A stretch of DNA of 64,000 nucleotides from Paraburkholderia caffeinilytica (GCF_003368325.1 NZ_CP031467.1:62001-126000), one strand, 5' to 3'; positions 26,444 through 35,586 are shown, counted from the stretch's first letter. The notes: generated from the sequence alone by a model not told the origin. Translations and numbers: made by a program.

Positions 26444-26824
26444 CTACTTTACGTTGAACGCGTAGTCGCCATGCGTGCGATGCCCGTCGGATGCCACGGC
26501 CACCCAGTGCACGGTGTAATGACCGGCCGCGAGCGGCGGCAGCGGCACTGCGATCAGCGCCGCCTGATGAGCGTCGACGGCGGATTTCTCCGTGTTGACC
26601 TGCTTGCCGCTCGCGTCGGTCACCGTCAGCGAGCTGAACGACGGTTCGAGCGGCCCGTCGAACGTCACGCGAACCTGAGCGGGCGACGCCACCGTCGCGC
26701 CCGCGCCCGGCTCCTGCTTCTGCGGAAATACATGGGCGAAAGCGGCGCTCGCGAACGCAAGCCCCGCTATCAGCAACGGCACCTTCGATGCGGCGCGCAG
26801 CCCGTTATGTCGATCGTTTTTCAT
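26444..26824 (-). CDS. copC: CopC-domain periplasmic copper protein
   Basis: A small exported protein of 126 residues with a signal peptide (LLIAGLAFASAAFA, cleaved before HVFPQ). The CopC/YcnJ domain starts with the copper-ligand histidine at the new N-terminus and has HYTVHWVAVASDGHRTHGDYAF near its end, a typical second histidine region. CopC proteins bind and deliver copper in the periplasm. It is 25 bp downstream of the outer-membrane protein gene. No copD is fused or adjacent. Confidence 0.85.
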   Translation of the reverse strand: MKNDRHNGLRAASKVPLLIAGLAFASAAFAHVFPQKQEPGAGATVASPAQVRVTFDGPLEPSFSSLTVTDASGKQVNTEKSAVDAHQAALIAVPLPPLAAGHYTVHWVAVASDGHRTHGDYAFNVK

Positions 26825-26849
26825 CGCTTGCTCCTGCTGTGCTACCGCG

Positions 26850-27746
26850 TTACTGGAAGAGAGGTTTACCGATCGTGGTCGGCGCGACATCGTCGAAGAA
26901 AATGTGAGCCTGAACCAGAATACCCACGTGCGAGCCGCTCGCGTGGTTGATCGGGATTTGCGCTTCAACGCCGAACTGGCCATAGCGGTTGATCCAGATG
27001 AAACCCGTGTTGACCGTGCCGGTTGTCTGCCCCTGGCTTCTCGAGAACGGCACTTCCACCAGCGGAATAACGTTCGCCAACGGCTGCGGCAGGCCAATGT
27101 CGTGCACGTGTTGCTGCAGGTACGGCAAGCTATATTGCACCGTGAACCCGTAGTTAAATGCGTTCGGCTGCCCCGCTCCTGTTGTCAGCGCCGGACCGGC
27201 TTCACCCGTGATCGCGATCGGCCGGAGATAAGCAAGCGATGCCGGAAGATCGCCCATGCCTTTGCCGGCGAAGATGGTGGGAGAGATCGTCGAAAAGTTG
27301 TCCGAGACCGCACGGCTTCCTGTGCCGCCGAGTTCGGCGTTGACACCGACCGAGGTCATGAACTCGTGTTCATCGTTGACGTACAGCAGGTACTTCAAGC
27401 CGACGCCGAAGTTGTCGAAACCGCGTGCCTTGGGATTATTTTGCATGACGTACGTGCCGTTTACCGACACCGCCAGCCGCGGCGTGATCAGCTTGTCGTA
27501 TTCGAAATCGAAAGTATTGATGCTTTGATCGCCGGAGTCGCCCGGCACGCGCTGGTGGCCGTATTCGAGGTTGGCTTCGTCGCCGACACCGGGATCGTCG
27601 ACGGCCATCGTCGACGGGAAGACGCGGTTACCCGCGATCGCGTGCGCACTGGCGAGTGAGGGAGCGAAGAGAAATACGCTGGCGGCGGCCGCAACGAGCG
27701 ATGCCGCGCGCAGCGGTATCGCGCTGCGCGTTGTCTGGGTTTGCAT
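26850..27746 (-). CDS. Predicted outer-membrane protein, copper-linked by context
   Basis: A 298-residue exported protein. The signal peptide is about residues 1-34 (AASLVAAAASVFLFAPSLASAHA). The mature part has alternating hydrophobic/aromatic stretches such as LAVSVNGTYVM, VGLKYLLYV and QFGVEAQIPI, and a GF/YGFTVQYS pattern like beta-barrel porins. I recognise no enzyme motif. It lies between a DUF2946 gene and copC on the same strand, so a metal-uptake or metal-tolerance role is likely but inferred only from neighbours. Confidence 0.6.
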   Translation of the reverse strand: MQTQTTRSAIPLRAASLVAAAASVFLFAPSLASAHAIAGNRVFPSTMAVDDPGVGDEANLEYGHQRVPGDSGDQSINTFDFEYDKLITPRLAVSVNGTYVMQNNPKARGFDNFGVGLKYLLYVNDEHEFMTSVGVNAELGGTGSRAVSDNFSTISPTIFAGKGMGDLPASLAYLRPIAITGEAGPALTTGAGQPNAFNYGFTVQYSLPYLQQHVHDIGLPQPLANVIPLVEVPFSRSQGQTTGTVNTGFIWINRYGQFGVEAQIPINHASGSHVGILVQAHIFFDDVAPTTIGKPLFQ

Positions 27747-27851
27747 GGTTCATCCTGTTCATAGGTCGTCATGACGCCGGCACGCGCGTCTACAGACGGA
27801 CGCGTGGCGGCATTGCGATGCGGTCATGGCATCGCACCGGTGTGACTCGAA

Positions 27852-28322
27852 TCAGGATGCGAACGGAGGGGCGCGAGGCTGCGCGAAGGTGAGCGGCTCG
27901 GCGCGGCGAACACGCTCGAAGCGGGTGGCGATCGTGTGCTGGACAGCGCGGACGGTAACGAAAAACAGCGCTTCGACGCTGGGCACCACCGGCATGTGGG
28001 CGAGCAGACTGCAATAGCCGCAGGCGTCGCCGTCGGACATGGCCGAGTGTGGGGCCTGCTGTTGCGTCTGTTGTTGCGTCTGTTGTTGGGCCTGTTTGCT
28101 GTCGGGATCGTCCGATGCCCGATGCTGCATGAAGGGCAAGAAGGACATGGTGTCCTTCTCCGGCATGAAAGCCATCGACGGCGCCGAGCAAAGTCCGCCT
28201 TCCATTCCGGCTGCACCGCCGTTGCGTGCGGCGAGCGAATGCGAGATCGTTGGCGCGAGCGTGGCCATCAGGATCGCAAACAATCCCAGCCAACAGCCGA
28301 TCTTCCGATGGAAACGACTCAA
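27852..28322 (-). CDS. DUF2946-family secreted protein
   Basis: A 156-residue protein with an N-terminal hydrophobic segment (GCWLGLFAILMATLAPTISHS) acting as signal or anchor. The middle contains a Gln/Thr repeat coded by 12-bp units (QQQTQQQTQQQ). It is followed by CGYCSLLAHMP, the cysteine motif of DUF2946 proteins, which often occur beside copper-import receptors. The assumed start is TTG 28322 because no ATG precedes the hydrophobic segment; an internal ATG at 28268 would cut the signal. It is the first gene of a DUF2946/outer-membrane protein/copC row. Confidence 0.65.
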   Translation of the reverse strand: MSRFHRKIGCWLGLFAILMATLAPTISHSLAARNGGAAGMEGGLCSAPSMAFMPEKDTMSFLPFMQHRASDDPDSKQAQQQTQQQTQQQAPHSAMSDGDACGYCSLLAHMPVVPSVEALFFVTVRAVQHTIATRFERVRRAEPLTFAQPRAPPFAS

Positions 28323-28638
28323 GATGCGCCCGGCGACACGATTGGAAACTGTCGTGGATTATGCCACGGCCCATGGCGTGTCCTGGCCGGCAAGGCGCTG
28401 CTTATGCCGGACATTTCACCTGTGCGCCGCGCACCCGCCGCTGCGCGTCGGCACTGGAATAGCAGGACATCACTCGCCCACCCGCCGCCACGCACCGGCA
28501 CCGGCACCGGAATAGCGGGACTTCGCTCACCGCCCGATGGCGCGGCGGCCACCCCCGGTCAATAGAGCAAACTTCCAACGGCAAACCCGCTGCAGACAGT
28601 GGACAATGCCTCATCCCGGCTATTGGCATGGAGTGCCC

Positions 28639-29982
28639 ATGAAAGCGCATCGCCCGCGTCCCCCGCACTTCCCCGGCGATCATTCGCATGCGGAGTGGCG
28701 CGATCACACCCTGGCTTACGTCATCGTGGCCGCGCTGGTCGTGCTGATGGTTACGCTGATCGTCTGGGTGGTCGATCCGGCGCCGCCGAAAACCATCACG
28801 ATGAGCGCGGGCCCGCACGACAGCTCGTTCCTCGCAACCGCGGACCAGTACAAGAAGATCCTCGCCCGCAACGGCATCACGCTGAAGGTGCTGGAATCCG
28901 ACGGCTCGGTGCAGAATCTGCGGCGTCTGCTGGACCCGAAGCAGCACGTCGATCTGGCGCTCGTGCAAGGCGGCGTGGCCGATGGGCTCGACACATCGTC
29001 GCTGATGTCGCTCGGCAGCGTTTTCTATATTCCGGTGGTGGTGTTCTATCGCGGCACCGGTCTCAGCGAGCTTTCAGAACTGGAAGGCAAACGGATTGCA
29101 ATCGGCCGCGAAGGCAGCGGCACGCGCCTCCTTGCGCTCAAACTGCTGGAAGCAAACGGCATCCAACCGGGCGGCGACACCGTGCTGCTGCCCAGCGATG
29201 GCGTGCAGGCCGCCACGCAACTCGTCGCGGGCGACGTCGACGCCGCGATCCTCAACGGCGACTCGGCCACCCGCGGCCTGATGCTGCGACTTCTGAAAGT
29301 ACCCGGCATCTCCGCGATGAATTTCGACGAAGCCAGCGCCTATACGCGCCTCTTTCCCTATCTCGACGAGCTCGATCTGCCGCCGGGCGTGCTCGATCTC
29401 AAGCATAGAATTCCACCCGACACCATTCATCTGATCAGCCCGACGGTCGAACTCGTGGCCCGAACCGGTCTGCATCCGGCGATTTCCGACTTGTTGATCG
29501 AAGCCGCGCAGGAGGTGCACGGCATGCCTGGGCTGTTGCAGCACGCGGGGCAATTCCCGAGTCCGGTCGCCCATGAATATCAGGTCAGCGAAGACGCGCA
29601 GCGCTACTACAAGACTGGCAAGAGTTTTCTGTACCGCACGCTGCCGTTCTGGCTCGCGAGCGTCGGCGACCGCACGCTGGTTCTGCTGCTGCCGATGGCG
29701 GTGCTGCTGTTTCCTGCCATGCGGCTGATCCCGGCACTGTACCGGTGGCGGGTGCGCTCGCGCATCTATCGCTATTACGGCGCGCTGATTGCGATCGAAC
29801 GCGGCGCGCTCGCCGATTCGACCGAGGAGGAGCGCAAGCGGCTATTCGCGGAACTCGATCATATCGAGGTGTCGCTGAGCCGCTTGCGCATGCCGCTCGC
29901 ATACGCCGACGCGTTCTATGTGCTGCGCGAGCACGTCGGCTTCGTGCGGGTCCGGCTGGCGGCGCAAGGCAGCGCCCCTTAG
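28639..29982 (+). CDS. Membrane-anchored TAXI-family solute-binding protein
   Basis: A 447-residue protein. It has an N-terminal membrane span at about residues 25-46 (AYVIVAALVVLMVTLIVWVV), then a TAXI (TRAP-associated extracytoplasmic immunogenic) solute-binding domain to about 330 with TMSAGPHDSS, LALVQGGVADG and IGREGSGTRLLALKLL. A second hydrophobic segment lies at about 345-370 (LVLLLPMAVLLFPAM), and a charged cytosolic tail follows. The usual TAXI proteins are free periplasmic subunits; here both ends are anchored and no TRAP membrane genes are adjacent, so a sensing role is possible. Start ATG 28639 follows GGAG; ATG 28606 is an alternative. Confidence 0.75.
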   Translation: MKAHRPRPPHFPGDHSHAEWRDHTLAYVIVAALVVLMVTLIVWVVDPAPPKTITMSAGPHDSSFLATADQYKKILARNGITLKVLESDGSVQNLRRLLDPKQHVDLALVQGGVADGLDTSSLMSLGSVFYIPVVVFYRGTGLSELSELEGKRIAIGREGSGTRLLALKLLEANGIQPGGDTVLLPSDGVQAATQLVAGDVDAAILNGDSATRGLMLRLLKVPGISAMNFDEASAYTRLFPYLDELDLPPGVLDLKHRIPPDTIHLISPTVELVARTGLHPAISDLLIEAAQEVHGMPGLLQHAGQFPSPVAHEYQVSEDAQRYYKTGKSFLYRTLPFWLASVGDRTLVLLLPMAVLLFPAMRLIPALYRWRVRSRIYRYYGALIAIERGALADSTEEERKRLFAELDHIEVSLSRLRMPLAYADAFYVLREHVGFVRVRLAAQGSAP

Positions 29983-29994
29983 CCGGACGGCTTG

Positions 29995-30726
29995 TTACGC
30001 CGAGGCAGCGGCCGACGGTGCTACCGGCGGCGTTGTCGATTCAGCAGCCGGGGTGTCGGGAGAGGCGGCCTGTGGCTGGCTCTCCGGCCCGGCTTGTGGG
30101 GCGGCCGCTGCCTGCGCTGCTTGCGCCGGCTCATCGACCGAAGGGACAGATGCGGCGGCGGTGCTGGCAGAAGCGCTGGCAGAAGCGCTGGCGGACGCGT
30201 CAGCCGGCGAGGCCGCCGCTTTCGCTGCGCCCCGGCCCGCGCGATGCGCCTGCAGGCGCTGCGCACCGGCCGCTTCCTGGGCCGTCACCTTGCCTGCCTC
30301 GCCGCCCGTCAGATCGACACGCGCGGCGCCTTCGACCAGGCATTTCCAGTAGCGGCTGCCACGGCACCAGGTTTTGATCGCGTCGCGCAATTCGGCTTCG
30401 CTCAGCGACAGATCCTTCGCGTGAACCACGAGATCCTCGAAGATGCCGACCTTCAGCGGCAGCTTCGGCGCAGGATTCTTCGGGAATGCATTCGGGAAGC
30501 GCTTTTGCAGTCTCCCGATCGATTTCACCACCGGGTCCACCGGCTTCGCGTCGGCCGCGGGCCTGGCCTCGGCTGCCGGCTTGGGCGCGGGCGTGGCGCG
30601 ACGCGGCGGCGAAGGCTTGCGCGCAGGCTTCGCACCGGACTTGGCGACAGGCTTGGCCGCGGGCGCAGCTTCGGCGCGTGCCGCAGCCAGTTGCTTCTTC
30701 AATTCAGCGAGTTGTTCGAAACCCAT
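29995..30726 (-). CDS. ProQ/FinO-domain RNA-binding protein
   Basis: A 243-residue protein with an N-terminal coiled segment (FEQLAELKKQLAAARAE), an Ala/Pro/Lys-rich linker, then a FinO/ProQ domain at about residues 68-155 (IGRLQKRFPNAFPKNP, PLKVGIFEDLV, LRDAIKTWCRGSRYWKCL). The C-terminus is an Ala/Ser/Gln-rich tail of low complexity. ProQ-type proteins bind structured small RNAs and mRNA ends. It is convergent with the TAXI gene (12 bp between stops). The linker and tail composition are normal for high-GC members. Confidence 0.85.
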   Translation of the reverse strand: MGFEQLAELKKQLAAARAEAAPAAKPVAKSGAKPARKPSPPRRATPAPKPAAEARPAADAKPVDPVVKSIGRLQKRFPNAFPKNPAPKLPLKVGIFEDLVVHAKDLSLSEAELRDAIKTWCRGSRYWKCLVEGAARVDLTGGEAGKVTAQEAAGAQRLQAHRAGRGAAKAAASPADASASASASASASTAAASVPSVDEPAQAAQAAAAPQAGPESQPQAASPDTPAAESTTPPVAPSAAASA

Positions 30727-30822
30727 GGCACACAATCAATCGAGAAAGACAAGATTGTAGCAGCGTGTTGAAACATGCTCGTGAGAGCTGGCGAGGCGCA
30801 GCACGCCGACGGCCGCGAACGC

Positions 30823-32187
30823 TCAGCTTCTAACCGCCACAGGCGCCGCAACCTCACTCGCCGTCAGGCCAAAAATCGAAACACACAAGCCCGGCCGCCC
30901 AACGTTATTCCGCAAGGAAAGGCCAAGCTGGTGGCGTGCGGCGATTCGCGCCACAATCGCCAGCCCAAGTCCGCTGCCCTCGCCCTGAGCGTCTTCCCCT
31001 CGATAAAAGCGGTCGAAAACCCGCTCGATCTCAGCTTCCGGTATCCCGGACCCGCTGTCCACGACATCGAACCCCACGCGCTCGCCCGAGCGCTTCAGAA
31101 TCACATCGACGCGCCCACCCCGCGGCGTATGCCGGATCGCATTGTTGATCAGGTTTCCCAACAGAACGCTCATCCCGTGCGGCTCGGCCAGCACCGTATA
31201 GGCATCGTAGTTCGCGCGCGCGTCTTCACACTCGAGCCCGAGATCGATTTCCCTCGTCTCCGCGAGCAGCGAAAAATCGCCCACGGCCTGCTCGCCGATC
31301 CGGCGCAAACTCACCGGCACCATCGACGTCACCGGATGCGCATCCTCACGCGCCAGCGTCAACAGCTGTTGCACGAGGTGAATGATGCGATTGACCCGTT
31401 CCTCGACGCGCTCCAGCGTTTGCCCCTCGCCCTTTAGCGAGCCGTCACGGGAAGCCGCCTGCAACTGCAGCTTCAGCGCCGCAAGCGGCGAGCGCAATTC
31501 ATGCGCGGCATCGGCGATGAACGTGCGCTGCGCCTGCGACGCAATGTTCAGACGTTGCAGCAGATCGTTGAGCGCTAGCACCAGCGGCTTGATTTCGACC
31601 GGCACGCTGCCGTCCAGACGCAACGGCTCCAGCGAATCGAGCGAACGGGTCGTCAGCGCGCGCGTCAGCCCGCCGATCGGCGCCAGCCCCCTTGCCACCA
31701 CCAGCAGCACCAGCACGATCGTCACCGGCACCAGCACGCCGAGCGGCCACAGCGTATGCAGCGCCAGCGTCAGCGCAAGGTCTTCGCGCACCGAGATCGG
31801 CTGCGCAACCTGGATATAACGGTCGCGCTGTTCCAACCCGAACGCGCGCCAGTGATTCTCGCCGCGCTCGACCGTGCTGAAACCCGCGGGCAAACGCGGG
31901 AACACCGGCGCCTGCATCGAGTGATAAATGAGCTTGCCGGACCGGTCCCAGATTTCGATCACGACCCGGTCGTCGGCCAGATCGCCGAGGTCGGGGTTGC
32001 GATGCTCGCCGTCGCCCGCACCGGCCAGATTCGACGGCAACGACAGCGCCACCGTGCGCAGTTCGAAGTCGAACAGTTCGCCCGCTTCTTCGCGCGCGGT
32101 GTGAAAGATGCCGTAGCCGGCCATGCCCGAGGCCGCGGCCAGCCCGAAAATCAGCCAGCCCAGCAGCCAGCGGCGAATCGACGTCAT
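30823..32187 (-). CDS. OmpR-family sensor histidine kinase (QseC/PmrB-like)
   Basis: A membrane sensor kinase of 454 residues. Transmembrane helix 1 is near residues 8-28 and helix 2 near 155-175 (PLGVLVPVTIVLVLLVVA), with a periplasmic domain of about 125 residues between. A HAMP-like linker follows, then the phosphoacceptor box AHELRSPLAALKLQ at about 235, and the ATPase domain with NLINNAIRHTPRGG, DSGSGIP and GSGLGLAIV. Its start overlaps the response-regulator stop by one base, so the two are coupled. The signal is unknown; QseC-type proteins sense various stimuli. Confidence 0.9.
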   Translation of the reverse strand: MTSIRRWLLGWLIFGLAAASGMAGYGIFHTAREEAGELFDFELRTVALSLPSNLAGAGDGEHRNPDLGDLADDRVVIEIWDRSGKLIYHSMQAPVFPRLPAGFSTVERGENHWRAFGLEQRDRYIQVAQPISVREDLALTLALHTLWPLGVLVPVTIVLVLLVVARGLAPIGGLTRALTTRSLDSLEPLRLDGSVPVEIKPLVLALNDLLQRLNIASQAQRTFIADAAHELRSPLAALKLQLQAASRDGSLKGEGQTLERVEERVNRIIHLVQQLLTLAREDAHPVTSMVPVSLRRIGEQAVGDFSLLAETREIDLGLECEDARANYDAYTVLAEPHGMSVLLGNLINNAIRHTPRGGRVDVILKRSGERVGFDVVDSGSGIPEAEIERVFDRFYRGEDAQGEGSGLGLAIVARIAARHQLGLSLRNNVGRPGLCVSIFGLTASEVAAPVAVRS

Positions 32188-32846
32188 CAGCACCTCTTCA
32201 GACGGTAGCCCACGCCGCGCACGGTCACCACCTGCTCCGCGCCGATCTTGCGCCGCAAGCTGTGCACATGCACTTCGATGGTGTTGCTGCCCACCTCCTC
32301 GCCCCAGCCGTATAGCTTCTCTTCCAGTTCGGGCTTGGTGAACACGCGCGTGGGTTCTTCGATCAATGCTTGCAGCAGGGCGAATTCGCGCGGCACGAGC
32401 GCCAGCAGTTCGCCGCCTTTGGTGACTTCGTGCGCCGCGGGATCGAGTGTGAGCTCGCCGTGCGCATAGACGGGCTGTTTCTGACCGGTGCGCCGCCGCA
32501 ATAGCGCGCGCACCCGTGCGGCCAGCTCGTCGAGGTCGAATGGTTTGATCAGATAATCGTCGGCGCCCGCGTCGAGGCCGCGAATCCGCTCGTCGACCGC
32601 ATCACGCGCGGTCAGGATGATCACCGGCGCGGCGCCCCCGCTCTTGCGGTAGCCATTGAGCACGTCGATGCCGTCCTTCTTCGGCAAGCCGAGATCGAGC
32701 AGCACGAGGTCGTACACGCCGTTGCCCAGCGACAGTTCCGCCGCGCGGCCGTCTTCGGCCCAGTCGATCGCGTAGCCCGAGCGGCGCATCGCGCCCAGCA
32801 CGGTCTCCGCAATCATGTCGTCGTCCTCGACCAGTAGCAGACGCAT
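32187..32846 (-). CDS. OmpR-family response regulator (QseB/PmrA-like)
   Basis: A 219-residue regulator. The receiver domain shows LVEDDDMIAE, the phosphoacceptor Asp in LVLLDLGLPKKDG and the lysine in IKPFDLDELAARV. The winged-helix output domain starts near residue 125 and includes REFALLQAL and SNTIEVHVHSLRRKIG. QseB/PmrA-type regulators bind direct repeats of CTTAA spaced one helical turn. Exactly such repeats fill the gap before the divergent RND efflux operon (32890-32999), so it probably controls both itself and that operon. Confidence 0.9.
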   Translation of the reverse strand: MRLLLVEDDDMIAETVLGAMRRSGYAIDWAEDGRAAELSLGNGVYDLVLLDLGLPKKDGIDVLNGYRKSGGAAPVIILTARDAVDERIRGLDAGADDYLIKPFDLDELAARVRALLRRRTGQKQPVYAHGELTLDPAAHEVTKGGELLALVPREFALLQALIEEPTRVFTKPELEEKLYGWGEEVGSNTIEVHVHSLRRKIGAEQVVTVRGVGYRLKRC

Positions 32847-32889
32847 GGTTTCTCCTCTCTCCAGTTTGCCCGCATTGTCCGGCCCATTA

Positions 32890-32999
32890 GCTTAACGCTT
32901 CCTTATGCGTCGCTTAGGGGATGCTTAAGGGACGCTTAGGCCACGCTGAAGGGAGGCTGAGTGGACGCTTAATGTCCGTTAAGCGTTCCTTAAGCTCCC
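32890..32999. promoter_or_regulatory. Array of ten 11-bp CTTA half-sites between two-component system and RND operon
   Basis: Ten consecutive 11-bp units run without a break; eight carry CTTA or TTAA at the same place and two (32945-32966) have the variants CTGAA and CTGAG. The first units read GCTTAACGCTT, CCTTATGCGTC, GCTTAGGGGAT and GCTTAAGGGAC. The spacing is one helical turn, so all half-sites face the same side. This resembles a PmrA/QseB box (CTTAAG-N5-CTTAAG) extended fivefold. Its place in the divergent promoter region of a PmrA-like system and an efflux operon points to cooperative binding. Confidence 0.7.
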
Positions 33000-33071
33000 C
33001 GTCAGCAGAATCGGCACCTGTTTAGCGACATCCGCTCGCGGCTGTCCCACTTTTTGCTCAGGAGCCGGATT

Positions 33072-34478
33072 TTGCCCGTTTTCAACGCCGCCGCGGCGGC
33101 ACGGTTGCGCGTGCTCGTGCCGATCTACGCGATGCTGCTCGGCGGATGCACGTGGTATCACCGCGCGCCGCTCGCACCGCAGGATACGTCGACCTCGGCC
33201 CACTCGCTCGAACGCATCCAGGTCGATCCGTCCACCATGCCGCTGCCTGAACTGGCCGCGCATCGTTTCGATCCGTCCGACGGGCTCGACATCGACGAAG
33301 TCGCGATGCTTGCGGTAGCGAACAATCCCGACCTGAAGCTGGCCCGCGACGATCTCGGCATCGCCCGGGCTCAGGCTTATTCAGCCGGACTGTTGCCCGA
33401 CCCGCAACTGAGCGTGTCGAGCGATTACCCGGGCGCGGCCGGCACGACGCGCGCGTTCAATTACGGCCTGAGCATCGACGTGATGGCGATCGTGCTGCGC
33501 AGTGCGAATAAACAATCCGCCGACGCGACGCTGGCCAAAACCGATCTCGGGCTGCTGTGGCAGGAATGGCAGATCGTCGCCCAGGCGCGGCAGTTGTTCA
33601 TCAAGACGCGCTTCCAGCAGGACACGCTGCCGCTGCTGCAACAGCAGCGCGATCTCGCGCGCACACGCTACGAACGCATGGCCGACGCCCAGCGCGACGG
33701 CAATCTCACCGACGACACACTGACCGCCGCGCTCACCGCCTACAGCGACGCACGCAAGCAATACACGGACGCCGAACGGGCTGCGGAACAGACGCATCAC
33801 GATCTGAACGCGCTGCTCGGCCTCTCGCCGGAAGTGCAGTTGCACCTCACCGGCAGCGAAGACACGACCGAGCTGCCCGACGCCACGCTCGACGCGGCCC
33901 TCGCCAAACTCGCGCAGCGCCGCCCGGACCTGATCGCGCTGCAGGCGGGTTATGAAGCGCAGGAACAGAAATACCGCGCGGCGATTCTCAGCCAGTTCCC
34001 GAGCCTTTCCGTGGGTTTCGTGCGGGCGCGCGACACCTCGAACATCTACACCAGCGGCTTCCAGATCAATCTGAGCTTGCCGATCTTCAATCGCAATCAG
34101 GGCAACGTCGCCATCGAACAGGCGACGCGTCAGCGCCTGCGCGACGAATATCAGTCGCGCCTGAACCAGGCCTACGCCGATGTCGCCCACATGCGTGCGG
34201 ACAACGCGATTCTCACGCGACAGTTGCAGCAGACCGAAGCCGCGCTGCCCGGCATCGACCTCGCCGCGCAACACGCGGCCGCGGCCTACGCGCAGCACGA
34301 TCTCGTGCTCGGCGCCTACACGGACGCGCAAAGCGCCGCGCTCACCAAACGTGTCGACGTCGCCACGCTGCGCGAATCGCTCGCCGAACAACGCGTCGGC
34401 TTGCAGGCGCTGCTGGGCAGCGCGATCCCCGACGCCTTTTCCTCCGCTCAGACCTTCACCGAAACTCATGCGAAATAG
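33072..34478 (+). CDS. TolC-family outer-membrane efflux lipoprotein
   Basis: The outer-membrane channel of the tripartite RND system. The protein has about 468 residues with a lipoprotein signal ending in MLLGGC at about residues 20-26. Two TolC-type repeats follow, rich in Ala, Gln and Leu and forming long coiled helices (ARTRYERMADAQRDGNLTD, AQRRPDLIALQAGYEAQEQKY). The start is decided by the ribosome-binding site AGGAG seven bases before TTG 33072; no ATG lies at a suitable place. The adaptor gene overlaps its stop. The array of operator sites lies just upstream. Confidence 0.87.
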   Translation: MPVFNAAAAARLRVLVPIYAMLLGGCTWYHRAPLAPQDTSTSAHSLERIQVDPSTMPLPELAAHRFDPSDGLDIDEVAMLAVANNPDLKLARDDLGIARAQAYSAGLLPDPQLSVSSDYPGAAGTTRAFNYGLSIDVMAIVLRSANKQSADATLAKTDLGLLWQEWQIVAQARQLFIKTRFQQDTLPLLQQQRDLARTRYERMADAQRDGNLTDDTLTAALTAYSDARKQYTDAERAAEQTHHDLNALLGLSPEVQLHLTGSEDTTELPDATLDAALAKLAQRRPDLIALQAGYEAQEQKYRAAILSQFPSLSVGFVRARDTSNIYTSGFQINLSLPIFNRNQGNVAIEQATRQRLRDEYQSRLNQAYADVAHMRADNAILTRQLQQTEAALPGIDLAAQHAAAAYAQHDLVLGAYTDAQSAALTKRVDVATLRESLAEQRVGLQALLGSAIPDAFSSAQTFTETHAK

Positions 34479-35586
34479 CCCACTCGCGGCGCGGCGGCCG
34501 CGCATCGCTGCTTATGCGATTTCTCTTGCCTGCGTCGCGCTGATGAGCACCGGCATCCATGCAGCCGGTGCGTCCGCCGGCGACGATGCGGCCGACCAGG
34601 CCGTCGTATCCGTGCAAACCGTACGGGTGCAGCGCGCCGTCATTGCGCAACCGGTCCGCGCCTATGGCATCGTCGCGGCGTCCGCGTCGAACCTGACCAC
34701 GGTCAATCTGCCCTACCTCGCGCGTATCGTGCAGATGCGCGTGCAGGCCGGCCAGAGCGTGACGCGCGGCACGCCGCTGTTCGTCGTGCAAGCCGACCCT
34801 GCCGCGGTGCTCGCCGCCACCCAGGCGAAAAGCGCTGTGACGCTGGCGCAAGGCGAACTCGCGCGCACGCAATCGCTGTACGACAAAGGGCTTGCCACGC
34901 AATCGCAACTCGCCACGGCGCGCAAGGCCGCCGAGGACGCGCAGCAGGCGCTCGCGGCGCAGAACCAGACCGGCGCCGCGAGCGGCAACAAGGTCGTCGC
35001 GGCGCCGGTCGACGGCGTGGTTTTGCAGGTATCGGCGGCACAGGGCGATCAGGTGCAGCCCGGCGCCGCGATCCTGCAACTGGCCGGCGGCAACGGCAAG
35101 GACGCGCGCGCGAACGTCGTGCTCGGCGTCGAGCCGTCGGACGCCCCCGCTATCCACGCCGGCGACACCGTCACGCTGCACGGCCTGTCCACCTCGCTCG
35201 CGAGGGCCGCGGCGGACGGTCACGTGGTGCTGGTGGGGGCATCGGTCGATCAGCAAAGCCAGCTCGTCAACGTCGGCGCGAACGTGCCGCTCGGACAGAG
35301 CGCATTCATTCCGGGCACGCGTGTCAGCGCCGACATCGCGACTCGCAGCGGCACGCATTGGATCGTGCCGCGTGCCGCCGTGCTGAAAGACGACAAAGGC
35401 GCCTACGTGTTCCAGATCACGCCGCAGAACAAGGCGCGCCGCGTGGCGGTGGTCACGCAGGTCGAGAACGGCGACCGCTACGGCGTGGACGGCCCGATCG
35501 ACGGCACAGCAGGCCTCGTCGTCAGCGGCAACTATGAGTTGAAGGACGGCATGGCGGTGCGGGCCGGCGGAGGCGCGCCGCGATGA
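34468..35586 (+). CDS. RND efflux periplasmic adaptor subunit
   Basis: The membrane-fusion protein of the efflux pump, 372 residues. It has a signal peptide (IAAYAISLACVALMSTGIHA), a lipoyl-like half-site around residues 85-115 (VQMRVQAGQSVTRGTPLFVVQ), a short helical hairpin (TLAQGELARTQSLYDKGLATQ), the second half-site (VAAPVDGVVLQVSAAQGDQV), and beta-barrel and membrane-proximal domains. It starts 11 bases inside the end of the TolC-like gene and overlaps the RND gene start (ATGA), so all three are coupled. Specificity for a metal or an organic compound cannot be decided from sequence. Confidence 0.88.
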   Translation: MRNSPLAARRPRIAAYAISLACVALMSTGIHAAGASAGDDAADQAVVSVQTVRVQRAVIAQPVRAYGIVAASASNLTTVNLPYLARIVQMRVQAGQSVTRGTPLFVVQADPAAVLAATQAKSAVTLAQGELARTQSLYDKGLATQSQLATARKAAEDAQQALAAQNQTGAASGNKVVAAPVDGVVLQVSAAQGDQVQPGAAILQLAGGNGKDARANVVLGVEPSDAPAIHAGDTVTLHGLSTSLARAAADGHVVLVGASVDQQSQLVNVGANVPLGQSAFIPGTRVSADIATRSGTHWIVPRAAVLKDDKGAYVFQITPQNKARRVAVVTQVENGDRYGVDGPIDGTAGLVVSGNYELKDGMAVRAGGGAPR

